This document shows positions 1-7,941 of a stretch of 64,000 nt of DNA, piece after piece. The DNA is taken from NCBI RefSeq assembly GCF_013087515.1, contig NZ_JABFCN010000048.1:372001-436000 (forward strand), given 5' to 3'. Source of the stretch: Rhizobium sophorae (GTDB taxonomy: Bacteria > Pseudomonadota > Alphaproteobacteria > Rhizobiales > Rhizobiaceae). Positions within the stretch are counted from its first letter, which is position 1, and every line of letters starts with the position of its first letter. The notes under the pieces are model-generated. The model had not been told where the DNA came from and did no database searches. It saw only the letters and a program-made list of their open reading frames with translations. A program made the translations under genes and the position numbers.

Positions 1-53
1 ATCACGCGGCAGGCGATTTCGCCGCGATTCGCGATCAGGATTTTCTTGAACAT
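1..53 (-). CDS. Propionyl-CoA carboxylase alpha-type biotin carboxylase subunit, 5' end only
   Basis: The first 17 codons lie in the window and read MFKKILIANRGEIACRV, the ATP-grasp N-terminus of biotin-dependent carboxylases. The wording fits propionyl-CoA (or methylcrotonyl-CoA) carboxylase alpha chains better than acetyl-CoA carboxylase AccC, which usually begins MISKILIANRGEIALR, or pyruvate carboxylase. The ATG is preceded by GGTGGAG at a normal distance. The enzyme would carboxylate biotin in the cytoplasm for propionyl-CoA to methylmalonyl-CoA conversion. Everything beyond residue 17 is outside the window, so substrate assignment is tentative. Confidence 0.6.
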   Translation of the reverse strand, partial: MFKKILIANRGEIACRV

Positions 54-128
54 CGAGACTCCACCCAGAAATGCATCCCGGAGTTTTACTCACAAAACAC
101 CGGAACGCACAATCAGGCTTGCGGAGCG

Positions 129-833
129 TCAGGCGACGGCAGCTTCTGCGACGGGTTCTTCGTCGACGATGCGCAGCCAGCGGCTGCGCCGCGGCTCGGC
201 ATAGTCGCGCAGCTCGACGGCAGCCATGATCCCCGCCCAGTGAGGATGATTGGCGCCGCGCAGCGTTGCCTGCTCGATCTGCTGGAGAACGCCGTATTCG
301 ACCGACGAGACCGGGATGACGCCGCCTTCGGCGACGCTTCTGAATATGCGCATCGCGTAATCGACGTCCTGGCGGGTGATGCCCCGGCGATCGATGGCGC
401 GCGACAGCTTGTAGCCACCGATATTGTCGGTGATCGCCAGGCGGAGCTGATCGAGGGCGAGCGCTCTCAACTCACCGGGAACGTTGGCCGAAACCTCCAT
501 GACGTGGAGAATGAGTTCGAGCTCGAGCGCCGAGTTGACGACACCATCGGTCGTGAACATGCGCATGATCCAGGCGACATTGATTTCATCCAGCGAGCCC
601 TGCGGATAGGTGTAATGGACAATGAAACCGGCGAGCTGCTCCACGAAGAAAGCGTTCCAGTCGGCACATTTTTCAGGGCAGGAATTGTTGAGCGCCAACA
701 TCGCCACGACATCGTCGGATGTCCGGATACCCTCGGGAAAACTATGTTTGCGCAGCAGTACTATATCTTCGGCCGTCAGCCGATGCTTGCCGGCCACCAC
801 ACTGGCCGGAAAAGCGAGACGAAATTCGCTCAT
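129..833 (-). CDS. Conserved hypothetical protein, 234 aa
   Basis: The ATG is preceded by GGAG seven bases upstream and coding runs unbroken for 234 residues. The protein is acidic, with no signal peptide or membrane segment, and ends in a proline/alanine-rich tail. I do not recognise a catalytic motif. It looks like an all-helical cytoplasmic protein (long amphipathic stretches around residues 40-130) of the kind conserved but uncharacterised across Rhizobiales; that distribution is from memory. It stands alone between the carboxylase gene and the EamA exporter, all three on the minus strand. Confidence 0.7.
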   Translation of the reverse strand: MSEFRLAFPASVVAGKHRLTAEDIVLLRKHSFPEGIRTSDDVVAMLALNNSCPEKCADWNAFFVEQLAGFIVHYTYPQGSLDEINVAWIMRMFTTDGVVNSALELELILHVMEVSANVPGELRALALDQLRLAITDNIGGYKLSRAIDRRGITRQDVDYAMRIFRSVAEGGVIPVSSVEYGVLQQIEQATLRGANHPHWAGIMAAVELRDYAEPRRSRWLRIVDEEPVAEAAVA

Positions 834-930
834 GTTTTAACTCCAGGCTTCATCATGAAACCGGAGACTGTTTTACCGCCTGCGAATTGAAGATCCCTCA
901 AGAAGCGGAGTTAACCCGATATTCCCGGGG

Positions 931-1851
931 TCAGGAAGATTTTAACGATTGCGCCTGCAGCCGCTCGCGCCAGATGATGAAGAGGCCTGAAGCAACGATG
1001 ATGAAGATGCCGATCCATTTGGAAAAGCTCGGGAAATCGTTGAACAGCGCATAGCCGAGAACGGTCGCCGAGATGATTTCGAAGTACTGGAACGGCGCAA
1101 GCAGCGACAGCGGCGCGAGCCGGAACGCTCGGACCACGAGCATATGCGCATATCCCGAGATTGTTCCGAGGGCGAGAAGCAGGACAAGGCCGAGCCCGGA
1201 GGAGGGCAGAGAGACGGCAAAATCGGCATTGCCGGAAGTACTTCCGACGAGAAGGGCGGCCGCCATGAAGACCGTTCCGCCGATGCCGGCCATCGTCTGC
1301 ATGGTCAGTGGCGAATCGGCCTCGCCGATGGCGCGGTTGAGGAAGAGATAGAGCGAGAACAGAAAGGCGCAGGCGACCGGCAGCAGCGCCTTCAGGCCGA
1401 AAATCTCGTAGCTCGGCTGAATGACGATCATCGCGCCGCCGAACCCGACGACGATCGCCGTCCAGCGCCGCCAGCCGACTCTGTCACCGAGAAACAGCGC
1501 CGACAGGGCGGTCAACATGAAGGGCTCGACGAAATAGATGGCGAAGACATCGGCAAGCGGCATGTATTTGACGGCAACGAAGAACAGCAGGCTTGCAGCA
1601 CCATGCAGCACACCGCGTAGCAGGTTCATCCACGGCCGTTTGGCCGAGAGCGCCTTCAGCCCGAAAAGGGCAAAGAGAATCGGCAGGGTGCAGGCGATCT
1701 GGAAGAAAAATCGGTAGAAGGTGACCTGACCCGGCGACATCGCCTCGAAGGTCGCCATATATTTGGCGATGGCATCCATGATCGGCAGGATGAGCATGGC
1801 GCCGGACATGATGGCCATGCCCTGCAGGGAATTTTGATGGGGCTCTGACAT
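931..1851 (-). CDS. DMT superfamily (EamA) permease
   Basis: A 306-residue protein with ten hydrophobic segments arranged as two EamA repeats, the normal length and layout of drug/metabolite transporters. The first helix begins around GMAIMSGAMLILPIMDAIAK and the second repeat starts near LLPVACAFLFSLYLF. It probably exports a small metabolite across the inner membrane; the substrate cannot be read from sequence. The start at MSEPHQ was chosen because hydrophobic sequence begins about 12 residues later; an in-frame ATG ten codons upstream (1881) is equally possible. The open frame continues back into the tRNA, which is not coding. Confidence 0.85.
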   Translation of the reverse strand: MSEPHQNSLQGMAIMSGAMLILPIMDAIAKYMATFEAMSPGQVTFYRFFFQIACTLPILFALFGLKALSAKRPWMNLLRGVLHGAASLLFFVAVKYMPLADVFAIYFVEPFMLTALSALFLGDRVGWRRWTAIVVGFGGAMIVIQPSYEIFGLKALLPVACAFLFSLYLFLNRAIGEADSPLTMQTMAGIGGTVFMAAALLVGSTSGNADFAVSLPSSGLGLVLLLALGTISGYAHMLVVRAFRLAPLSLLAPFQYFEIISATVLGYALFNDFPSFSKWIGIFIIVASGLFIIWRERLQAQSLKSS

Positions 1852-1978
1852 GGCTGCTGATTCTTGCGAGGATGACGCCATCAACCATGAGAAGGCCGGG
1901 CAATCAAGCCGAGCAATCGCAAATGGCTTCGAAGTGAAATCGAAATCGTCGCTTAGAGAGCGTTTCCCTGAAGGGAAA

Positions 1979-2063
1979 TGGTGCGGTCGAGAAGACTCGA
2001 ACTTCCACGGGTTGCCCCACAGCGACCTCAACGCTGCGCGTCTACCAATTCCGCCACGACCGC
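1979..2063 (-). tRNA. tRNA-Leu (anticodon GAG)
   Basis: Read on the minus strand the 85 nt fold as a class II tRNA: acceptor arm GCGGTCG pairing with CGACCGC, D-arm with GGTAGAC, anticodon stem CAGCG/CGCTG closing the loop TTGAGGT (anticodon GAG), a long variable arm, a T-arm with GTTCGAGTC, and an encoded CCA end after discriminator A. The long variable arm and GAG anticodon identify tRNA-Leu decoding CUC/CUU. No integrase or attachment-site duplication is visible next to it. Confidence 0.95.
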
Positions 2064-2251
2064 ATCGTGGTAGGTGCCGATTTGCGTCGGCGGGGCAGCA
2101 TGTAGCAAAAGCATCTGGGGTGCACAAGGGCGATATGACAGTTTTTTTGAAAACCGCTCACAGCATTTGAATTGGCCCCGAAACGGGTCCATATAGCTGT
2201 CCTGCCGCCCCTTTTTCGCAGGCATTTCGGGGAGAGCGGCAAGGAATGGCT

Positions 2252-2968
2252 ATGCTTCGCACCGATCTCGAATTTTCCATGCTTCCCCAACTCGGAACCC
2301 GGCCGGTACGCTGGCGCATCGCCGATGGCCTCGTTCCCTATGAGGAGGCGGTGGAGACGATGGAGCGCGAGGTGGCGGAAATTGCCGATGGCGGTGATGA
2401 GCTCGTCTGGCTCGTCGAACATCCGCCGCTCTATACCGCCGGCACCAGCGCCAATGCGCGGGACCTCGTCCAGCCGAACCGGTTTCCGGTCTTTGCGACC
2501 GGGCGTGGCGGTGAATACACCTATCATGGACCCGGCCAGCGCGTCGCCTATGTCATGCTCGATCTGAAGAGGCGGCGCCAGGACGTGCGCGCCTTCGTCG
2601 CCGCCCTCGAAGATGTCGTCATCCGGACGCTGGACATGATGAATGTGCGTGGCGAGCGACGTGAAGACCGCGTCGGCGTCTGGGTGCGCCGGCCGGAAAA
2701 GCCGTTGCTGGCCGATGGGACGATGGCCGAGGACAAGATCGCCGCCCTCGGCATAAGGCTGCGGAAATGGGTGACCTTCCACGGACTGTCGCTCAACGTC
2801 GATCCCGATCTCGATCATTTCGGCGGCATCGTGCCCTGCGGAATCTCAGCCTATGGCGTGACCAGCCTCGTCGATCTTGGCCTGCCTGTGATGATGGCTG
2901 ATGTCGATATCCGGCTGCGCACCGCCTTCGAGGCGGTTTTCGGCGAAACGACGGGCGAGATGGATTGA
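2252..2968 (+). CDS. lipB: Octanoyl-[ACP]:protein N-octanoyltransferase LipB
   Basis: LipB moves the octanoyl group from acyl carrier protein to lipoyl domains of 2-oxoacid dehydrogenases and GcvH, the first step of lipoate synthesis, in the cytoplasm. The 238-residue protein has the family signatures: WLVEHPPLYTAGTSA, the glycine-rich GGEYTYHGPGQ, the lysine motif EDKIAALGIR and the catalytic cysteine in GGIVPCGI. Two ATGs lie six bases apart (2246 and 2252); AAGGA is ideally spaced for the second. It is monocistronic, with a hairpin terminator immediately after the stop. Confidence 0.95.
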   Translation: MLRTDLEFSMLPQLGTRPVRWRIADGLVPYEEAVETMEREVAEIADGGDELVWLVEHPPLYTAGTSANARDLVQPNRFPVFATGRGGEYTYHGPGQRVAYVMLDLKRRRQDVRAFVAALEDVVIRTLDMMNVRGERREDRVGVWVRRPEKPLLADGTMAEDKIAALGIRLRKWVTFHGLSLNVDPDLDHFGGIVPCGISAYGVTSLVDLGLPVMMADVDIRLRTAFEAVFGETTGEMD

Positions 2969-2975
2969 AAAGGAG

Positions 2976-3002
2976 AAGGGCCGTTTCCGGCCCTTTCTTT
3001 TT
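2976..3002 (+). terminator. Rho-independent terminator after lipB
   Basis: Eight-base-pair stem AAGGGCCG / CGGCCCTT around a TTTC loop, followed by TCTTTTTG. It lies eight bases past the lipB stop. It may also serve the convergent minus-strand gene, because A-rich sequence precedes the stem. Confidence 0.85.
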
Positions 3003-3025
3003 GTCGGATCCCAGCCTTTATCGGA

Positions 3026-3391
3026 TCAATGCGTCGCGCGGCATGCTTCGGTGCGGGAGGCGCCGCTGTCTGCACCCTTGGTGTGGGAGCCCTTCGGGCC
3101 AATCATGCTGTGGCATGGGGGCAGGGGATTGATGCTGGCAGTTGCGGTCTTGTCGACGACAGGAGCCGCCATGGCGCTTGGGGCAAAGCCGTCGCTATCA
3201 TTGGTGTAGTCGCTGGAATAGGCTGGCGCCTTGCGGCTGCTGTAGTGGACGGGAGCCGGCTTTGCGACCGGGCTCGGAGCAAAGCCGTCGCTGTCGTTGG
3301 TGTAATCGCTGGAATAGGTAGGCTGGGCGAAGGCGGCGCCTGCAAGGCTGACGGCGAACAGGGACGCGGCAAGGGCAAATTTGATGCGCAT
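3026..3391 (-). CDS. Small secreted protein with a duplicated YSSDYTNDSDGFAPS motif
   Basis: A 121-residue protein starting with a Sec signal peptide (basic MRIKF, hydrophobic core, cleavage expected after AGAAFA). The mature part carries the 15-residue motif YSSDYTNDSDGFAPS twice, at about residues 26-40 and 58-72, separated by a proline/alanine-rich linker; the duplication is also evident at DNA level. The tail has two cysteines. The ATG has GAGGAG seven to ten bases upstream. No enzymatic domain is recognisable; a periplasmic or surface role is inferred from the signal peptide alone. Confidence 0.75.
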   Translation of the reverse strand: MRIKFALAASLFAVSLAGAAFAQPTYSSDYTNDSDGFAPSPVAKPAPVHYSSRKAPAYSSDYTNDSDGFAPSAMAAPVVDKTATASINPLPPCHSMIGPKGSHTKGADSGASRTEACRATH

Positions 3392-3714
3392 GGGTCTATC
3401 TCCTCAATCTGCTGTTGAATTCCACAAACGTAAACCAACCCTCGGCACACACGAGTTCGCGCCCCAATTCAGGCAATTTTGTGATAATATGGCGACGCAG
3501 CCGCGACCATTTGTCCGAATGAAATCACGGTGTTGTCAACGGAATTGACGTTCTCGTGACAGAAGCCGCCTAACAGAAATAGGCGATTGGGCCGGTGAAT
3601 AAGACAGTTGTTGCTACAATCGTAAATTGTTAACTTTTGGTAATGTTGATCAAGATCATCAACGGGCGACGGCAGTTCGCCGCCTGTTGATAATTTGCAC
3701 TTCGGTGCGTGAAG
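3392..3714. other. Intergenic region upstream of the secreted-protein gene
   Basis: This 323 bp AT-richer stretch holds the promoter side of the minus-strand secreted-protein gene and the 3' flank of the BON gene. Around 3662-3690 there is an imperfect inverted repeat (GGCGACG...CGCCGCC) that could act as a weak terminator for the BON gene. No convincing open reading frame or RNA gene was found. Confidence 0.5.
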
Positions 3715-4233
3715 TCAGTCCTCGTTCGGGATATGCGCGTCGACACCGGTCAGCTGCAACTTGTTGCGGACATGATGGACGCCGTCGACCGAAAGCGCGC
3801 CGAGTTCGACCTTGCGGGCAATGCCGATCGTCTCCACCGATCCTTCCAGGGTAACGACGTGACCGTCTGCATGAACCTCGACGCTGTCGATATCGACCTC
3901 GGGGATATTTTCGAGATTGTCGTTCACCCGCGCTTCGAGGTCGTCGCTTTCATCGCGGTCGATCGTATCGGCGCGCAGCGAATCTTTCAGGCGGTTCTCG
4001 TTGCCGTCTTCATCCGTGCCATCTATCCGGAAGCCCTTGTTGGGATCGCTGTCGAAATTGGCAGCTGTCTCGCCGTAAGGACGATTATCCGGGCCGCCGG
4101 TGCCGGCGCCGGTGCCATCGGCATAGGGCCAGCCTTCATCGAGATTGCGCTCTTCGAGGTCGCGATAATCTTCCTCCCGGGAAAGCTCAGGCTTCTCCCG
4201 GGAAAACTGGGTCTTGTCACCGATCCTTGCCAT
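3715..4233 (-). CDS. BON domain protein
   Basis: A 172-residue hydrophilic, very acidic protein. Residues 1-95 are low-complexity and charged; the C-terminal part from about residue 100 is a single BON domain (DLEARVNDNLENIPEVDIDS... VTLEGSVETIGIARKVE... VDGVHHVRNKL), a fold associated with envelope stress and phospholipid or protein binding. There is no signal peptide, unlike OsmY. The start at MARIGDK is supported by AAGGAG eight bases upstream. Its role is inferred from the domain only. Confidence 0.8.
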   Translation of the reverse strand: MARIGDKTQFSREKPELSREEDYRDLEERNLDEGWPYADGTGAGTGGPDNRPYGETAANFDSDPNKGFRIDGTDEDGNENRLKDSLRADTIDRDESDDLEARVNDNLENIPEVDIDSVEVHADGHVVTLEGSVETIGIARKVELGALSVDGVHHVRNKLQLTGVDAHIPNED

Positions 4234-4316
4234 TGCATTTGCTCCTTGTTTCTCTGCTGGAAACGCCGGCAGCAGTGAATGGTTCGGTATGGACGTTGAT
4301 TTGTCAGCCGTGATTG

Positions 4317-4811
4317 TCAGCCCTGCATCCTCTCCCATTTTTTCACGAGACGGTCTCGCTTCAGCCGCGAGAGGCGCTGCAGCCAGAATATGCCGTCGAG
4401 CTGGTCGACTTCGTGCTGGATGCAGATGGCGAGGAAATCTTCCGCAGCGTCGTCGTGCACGGCGCCCTCAGCATCCTGATAGCGGAAGCGGATCGCTCGC
4501 GGGCGCGTGACCTCGTCCGTCGCGCCGGGCATTGAGACGCTGCCTTCGGCATGGCTCATCGTTTCCTTCGAAAACCAGGTGATCTCCGGATTGACGTAAA
4601 GGTGCACGCCGTCGGCTTTGTCGAGTTCCAGCACCGTGACACGGCTGAAGACGCCGATATGGGCGGCGGTGATGCCGACGCCGGGGGCTGCGCGCATCGT
4701 CGCCAGCAGGTCATCGGCGAGTGCTGTGAGCGAGGAATCGAAGACCGTCACCGGCGCGCAGACAGTCTTCAGGCCCGGATGCGGATAACGCAGAATCGGA
4801 CGGATGGGCAT
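4317..4811 (-). CDS. Peptide deformylase-like protein with substituted active-site residues
   Basis: A 164-residue homologue of peptide deformylase, full length for the family. All three diagnostic motifs are present but altered: the first, normally GxGxAAxQ, is GVGITAAH (Gln to His51); EGCLS is EGSVS (metal-ligand Cys to Ser91); and HExDH is HEVDQ (second metal His to Gln137). Only His133 and Glu134 of the metal/catalytic set remain. It therefore probably does not deformylate by the classical mechanism. A genuine def gene is expected elsewhere, since this one could hardly serve as the sole enzyme. It stands alone between BON and mgtE. Confidence 0.85.
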   Translation of the reverse strand: MPIRPILRYPHPGLKTVCAPVTVFDSSLTALADDLLATMRAAPGVGITAAHIGVFSRVTVLELDKADGVHLYVNPEITWFSKETMSHAEGSVSMPGATDEVTRPRAIRFRYQDAEGAVHDDAAEDFLAICIQHEVDQLDGIFWLQRLSRLKRDRLVKKWERMQG

Positions 4812-5053
4812 GGGGCGGGCTTCCTCTGCTTGGACGGGTGAGGAAACTATCGCCGGCCGTGGGCATTGTCATCATGAAGCACGGTTTGCCGCTTTACGAC
4901 ACGGATGCTTTGGGCTAGCAGGGGCCAAGAATTCCGGTTGCGCGAGCCTCGCGCGGGATTCGCTTATCCGCTTGTTGATAATGTGTTTTCGGCCGACATT
5001 TGCGAATGCGGCGCGGCAGTCGTTGAAATTCGAACCAGATGCGAGGGCGGCAG

Positions 5054-6469
5054 ATGACGACGACCGATGGGGACGACCGTATTCGCAGGCGTCCCGATGA
5101 CGAGGAAGCCGATATCTACGACGAGGACGGCAATGTCCGCGGCGATTTCCTGGCGCTCGTGGGTGCCGCGATCGCCGACCGCGATACGCTGTTCCTGCGC
5201 CAGAATGTTGCCCGCCTGCATGAATCCGAAATAGGCGACCTGCTGGAATCGATCCAGCCGGATCAGCGCCTGGCGCTGGTGCGCCTGCTCGGCGACGATT
5301 TCGACATGACGGCGCTGACCGAGGTCGACGAGGCGATCCGCCGCGAGATCGTCGACCAGATGCCGAACGAGCAGATCGCCGCGGCGATCGGCGAGCTCGA
5401 TTCGGACGATGCCGTCTACATTCTCGAAGACCTCGACAAGGAGGATCGGGAAGAGATCCTCGCCCAGCTGCCTTTCACCGAGCGGGTGCGGCTGCGCCGG
5501 GCGCTCGACTATCCCGAAAGCTCCGCCGGGCGCCGCATGCAGACGGAATTCGTCGCCGTGCCGCCGTTCTGGACTGTGGGACAGACGATCGACTACATGC
5601 GCGACGAAGAAGATCTGCCCTATTCCTTCTCGCAGATCTTCGTCATCGATCCGACCTTCAAGCTGCTCGGCGCCGTCGATCTCGACCAGATCCTGCGCAC
5701 CAAGCGGCAGACGAAGATCGAGCAGATCATGCGCGAGACCAACCATCCGGTCCCGGCCGAAATGGACCAGGAGGAGGCTGCCCAGCTCTTCGAGCAGTAC
5801 GACCTTCTCTCGGCCGCGGTCGTCGACGAAAACGGCCGGCTGGTCGGGGTGCTGACCATCGACGACGTCGTCGACGTCATCCACGAGGAGGCGGACGAGG
5901 ACATCAAGCGCCTCGGCGGCGTTGGCGACGAAGAACTGTCGGACAATGTGCTCTCGACGGTGCGTTCGCGCTTCCTGTGGCTCTTGATCAATCTCGGCAC
6001 GGCGATGCTGTCGGCAAGCGTCATCGGCCTGTTCGACGCCTCGATCGAGAAGATGATCGCGCTTGCAGTGCTGATGCCGATCGTCGCTTCGATGGGCGGC
6101 AATGCCGGCACGCAGACGATGACGGTGACGGTGCGCGCGCTCGCCACCCGCGATCTCGACATCTACAATGCCGGCCGCATCATCCGCAGGGAGGCAGGCG
6201 TCGGCATCCTCAACGGCATCGTCTTCGCGACGATCATGGGCGCGATCGCCGGCACCTGGTTCCACGACTACCAGCTCGGCGGGGTGATCGCGGCGGCGAT
6301 GATCATCAATCTGATAGCGGCAGCCCTTGCCGGCATCCTGCTGCCGCTGCTGCTCGACAAGATGGGGGCCGACCCGGCGATCGCCTCTTCCGTCTTCGTC
6401 ACGACGGTGACGGACTGTACCGGCTTCTTCGCCTTTCTCGGCATCGCCACCTGGTGGTTCGGCATCTGA
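5054..6469 (+). CDS. mgtE: Magnesium transporter MgtE
   Basis: A 471-residue inner-membrane Mg2+ channel of normal architecture: an acidic N-terminal superhelical domain (to about residue 150), a pair of CBS domains (about 150-275, including SFSQIFVID and LLSAAVVDENGRLVGVLTIDDVVDVI), and five transmembrane helices with the pore signature PIVASMGGNAGTQT. The acidic domains are known Mg2+ sensors that close the pore when Mg2+ is high. The start at MTTTDG is preferred because GAGGGCGG precedes it; an ATG five codons upstream is weaker. I see no M-box leader. Confidence 0.93.
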   Translation: MTTTDGDDRIRRRPDDEEADIYDEDGNVRGDFLALVGAAIADRDTLFLRQNVARLHESEIGDLLESIQPDQRLALVRLLGDDFDMTALTEVDEAIRREIVDQMPNEQIAAAIGELDSDDAVYILEDLDKEDREEILAQLPFTERVRLRRALDYPESSAGRRMQTEFVAVPPFWTVGQTIDYMRDEEDLPYSFSQIFVIDPTFKLLGAVDLDQILRTKRQTKIEQIMRETNHPVPAEMDQEEAAQLFEQYDLLSAAVVDENGRLVGVLTIDDVVDVIHEEADEDIKRLGGVGDEELSDNVLSTVRSRFLWLLINLGTAMLSASVIGLFDASIEKMIALAVLMPIVASMGGNAGTQTMTVTVRALATRDLDIYNAGRIIRREAGVGILNGIVFATIMGAIAGTWFHDYQLGGVIAAAMIINLIAAALAGILLPLLLDKMGADPAIASSVFVTTVTDCTGFFAFLGIATWWFGI

Positions 6470-6479
6470 ACCGCCAAAA

Positions 6480-6501
6480 TTGACTATTACGTAAAAGTCA
6501 A
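6480..6501. promoter_or_regulatory. Near-perfect 22-bp palindrome, probable MerR-family operator
   Basis: Left half TTGACTATTAC and right half GTAAAAGTCAA are inverted repeats with one mismatch, centred about 41 bp before the start of the MerR-type gene. It closely resembles the TTnACGT...ACGTnAA palindromes known for LiuR regulators of branched-chain and fatty-acid catabolism. Autoregulation by the adjacent gene is the simplest reading. Confidence 0.65.
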
Positions 6502-6531
6502 TATTATCGTCTGTCGCACGACGGGGAACAC

Positions 6532-6924
6532 ATGCCGGTGAACAAGTTTTATAGCATAACGGAGCTGACGCGGGAATTCGGGGTCTCGACGCGCACGCTC
6601 CGCTTCTACGAGGACGAGGGATTGATCCACCCGGAGCGGCGCGGGCGCACGCGTCTTTTCCGGCAAGCCGACCGGCGGCTGATCGGGGAAATACTGCGCG
6701 GCCGGCGCATCGGCTTCACCATCGCGGAGATCCGCGAGATCATCCAGGTCTACAAGGAGCCGCCGGGCGAACTCGGCCAGCTGAAACTCCTGATGAAGCG
6801 CGTCGACGAGAAGCGCGACGACCTGCGCCAGAAGCGCAAGGATATCGACGACACGCTGGCGGAACTCGACTCTATTGAAGAGACTTGCCTCGGCCGCCTC
6901 GCCGAAATCGGCGTCAACACCTGA
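6532..6924 (+). CDS. MerR family transcriptional regulator, LiuR-like
   Basis: A 130-residue protein: winged helix-turn-helix at residues 6-75 (YSITELTREFGVSTRTLRFY, then LIGEILRGRRIGFTIAEIRE) followed by a C-terminal dimerisation coiled coil rich in Lys/Arg/Asp and a single cysteine near residue 120. It has no metal-binding cysteine set. The sequence most resembles LiuR regulators of acyl-CoA and branched-chain amino acid degradation, but no liu gene is adjacent. A 22-bp palindrome 31 bp upstream of the ATG is a likely operator. Confidence 0.88.
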   Translation: MPVNKFYSITELTREFGVSTRTLRFYEDEGLIHPERRGRTRLFRQADRRLIGEILRGRRIGFTIAEIREIIQVYKEPPGELGQLKLLMKRVDEKRDDLRQKRKDIDDTLAELDSIEETCLGRLAEIGVNT

Positions 6925-6951
6925 AAAGCACCGCAGAGCGATTGCTGGCGT

Positions 6952-7941
6952 TTATTGCGCCTCGGCGCTGCATTCGGCGGCGATCGTCTGAACCCGCTCG
7001 TCGTTCTGTATATCGATCGCGCCCGCCTGCAGCGGCGTAAACAGGGCCTGCGCCTGCAATTTCCCCAGCGTGCACTGGCAGAAGCTGTGGCAGAGCGCTT
7101 CGCCTTGGTGCATGACGCAAGAGGCGTTGCATTGCCTTAGGTAAGTTGCGATCGGATCCGGGGCTTGCGGCGGGATGACAAGGGAAATCCCATAGGCGAT
7201 GCCGATCAACACCGGCTGGTGGATAAGATAGAAGGCAAGGCTGTGGCGGCCGAGCCTTGCCGGCCACCAGGAGCCGGTGCCGATGGCGGCAAGCCGGTGC
7301 AGCAGCCTGGTTCTGATGGCGATCGAGGCGATACTCAATCCAGCGAAGAAGGGCGTTGCCCAGGGAAACAGCGGCACGTAATCGTTGGACCGTTCCGGCG
7401 TCACCGCAAGGCCGATCCAGGCGAGATATCGGGGATCGAAGAAGGCTGAGCGAAGCAGGCCGGGTGGCCCGAAATTATCGGTGATCCAGGCGGCAAAGAG
7501 CGCGAGCGTGGCGACGAGCGTGAAGGCGAGCGGCAGTCTCGAGAAAACGACGCCGATGAGCGTGAGCACCGCGATGCAATGCAGGATGCCGAAATAGATC
7601 CACTCGTTCGGCATCGCGATGCGCGTGGCGATCGAGGTGAGCGCGGCTGCCGCGGCGATCATGCCGAAGCGCTTCCAGAAGGAGGGCCAGCGAATCTCAG
7701 GCTTGCTCGACAGCACCAGGCTGATGCCGACGATGAAGAGAAAGGTCGTGGCGATCGCCCGGGCATAGATCTTCAGCCAGCCGCTCTCGGCCGTGCCTGG
7801 CGCGAGATAGCCCATGAACTCCATGTCCCAGCTGAAATGGTAGCTCGCCATGGCAATCAGCGCGACGCCGCGCGCCGTATCCAATAGACCGATGCGCGGC
7901 GGTTTTGCCGCCGCATCGGCTTCCCTTGCCGGCAATGTCAT
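6952..7941 (-). CDS. DUF1624 membrane protein (HGSNAT-like) with cysteine-rich C-terminal tail
   Basis: A 329-residue polytopic protein of the DUF1624 / heparan-alpha-glucosaminide acetyltransferase-like family: RIGLLDTARGVALIAMASYHFSWD at the N-terminus, then about seven transmembrane helices, ending with SLAFYLIHQPVLIG. After the last helix comes a tail of about 75 residues containing a twin CX3C arrangement (CNASC, then CHSFCQC) plus a cysteine near the end. It likely transfers an acyl group across the inner membrane; substrate unknown. Its ATG shares one base with the stop of the upstream DUF599 gene, so they are cotranscribed. Confidence 0.82.
   Translation of the reverse strand: MTLPAREADAAAKPPRIGLLDTARGVALIAMASYHFSWDMEFMGYLAPGTAESGWLKIYARAIATTFLFIVGISLVLSSKPEIRWPSFWKRFGMIAAAAALTSIATRIAMPNEWIYFGILHCIAVLTLIGVVFSRLPLAFTLVATLALFAAWITDNFGPPGLLRSAFFDPRYLAWIGLAVTPERSNDYVPLFPWATPFFAGLSIASIAIRTRLLHRLAAIGTGSWWPARLGRHSLAFYLIHQPVLIGIAYGISLVIPPQAPDPIATYLRQCNASCVMHQGEALCHSFCQCTLGKLQAQALFTPLQAGAIDIQNDERVQTIAAECSAEAQ

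Noticed and set aside
1979..2063. tRNA-Leu as an integration site for a mobile element
   Set aside because: No integrase gene and no visible duplicate of the tRNA 3' end in the neighbourhood; both sides are ordinary core genes.
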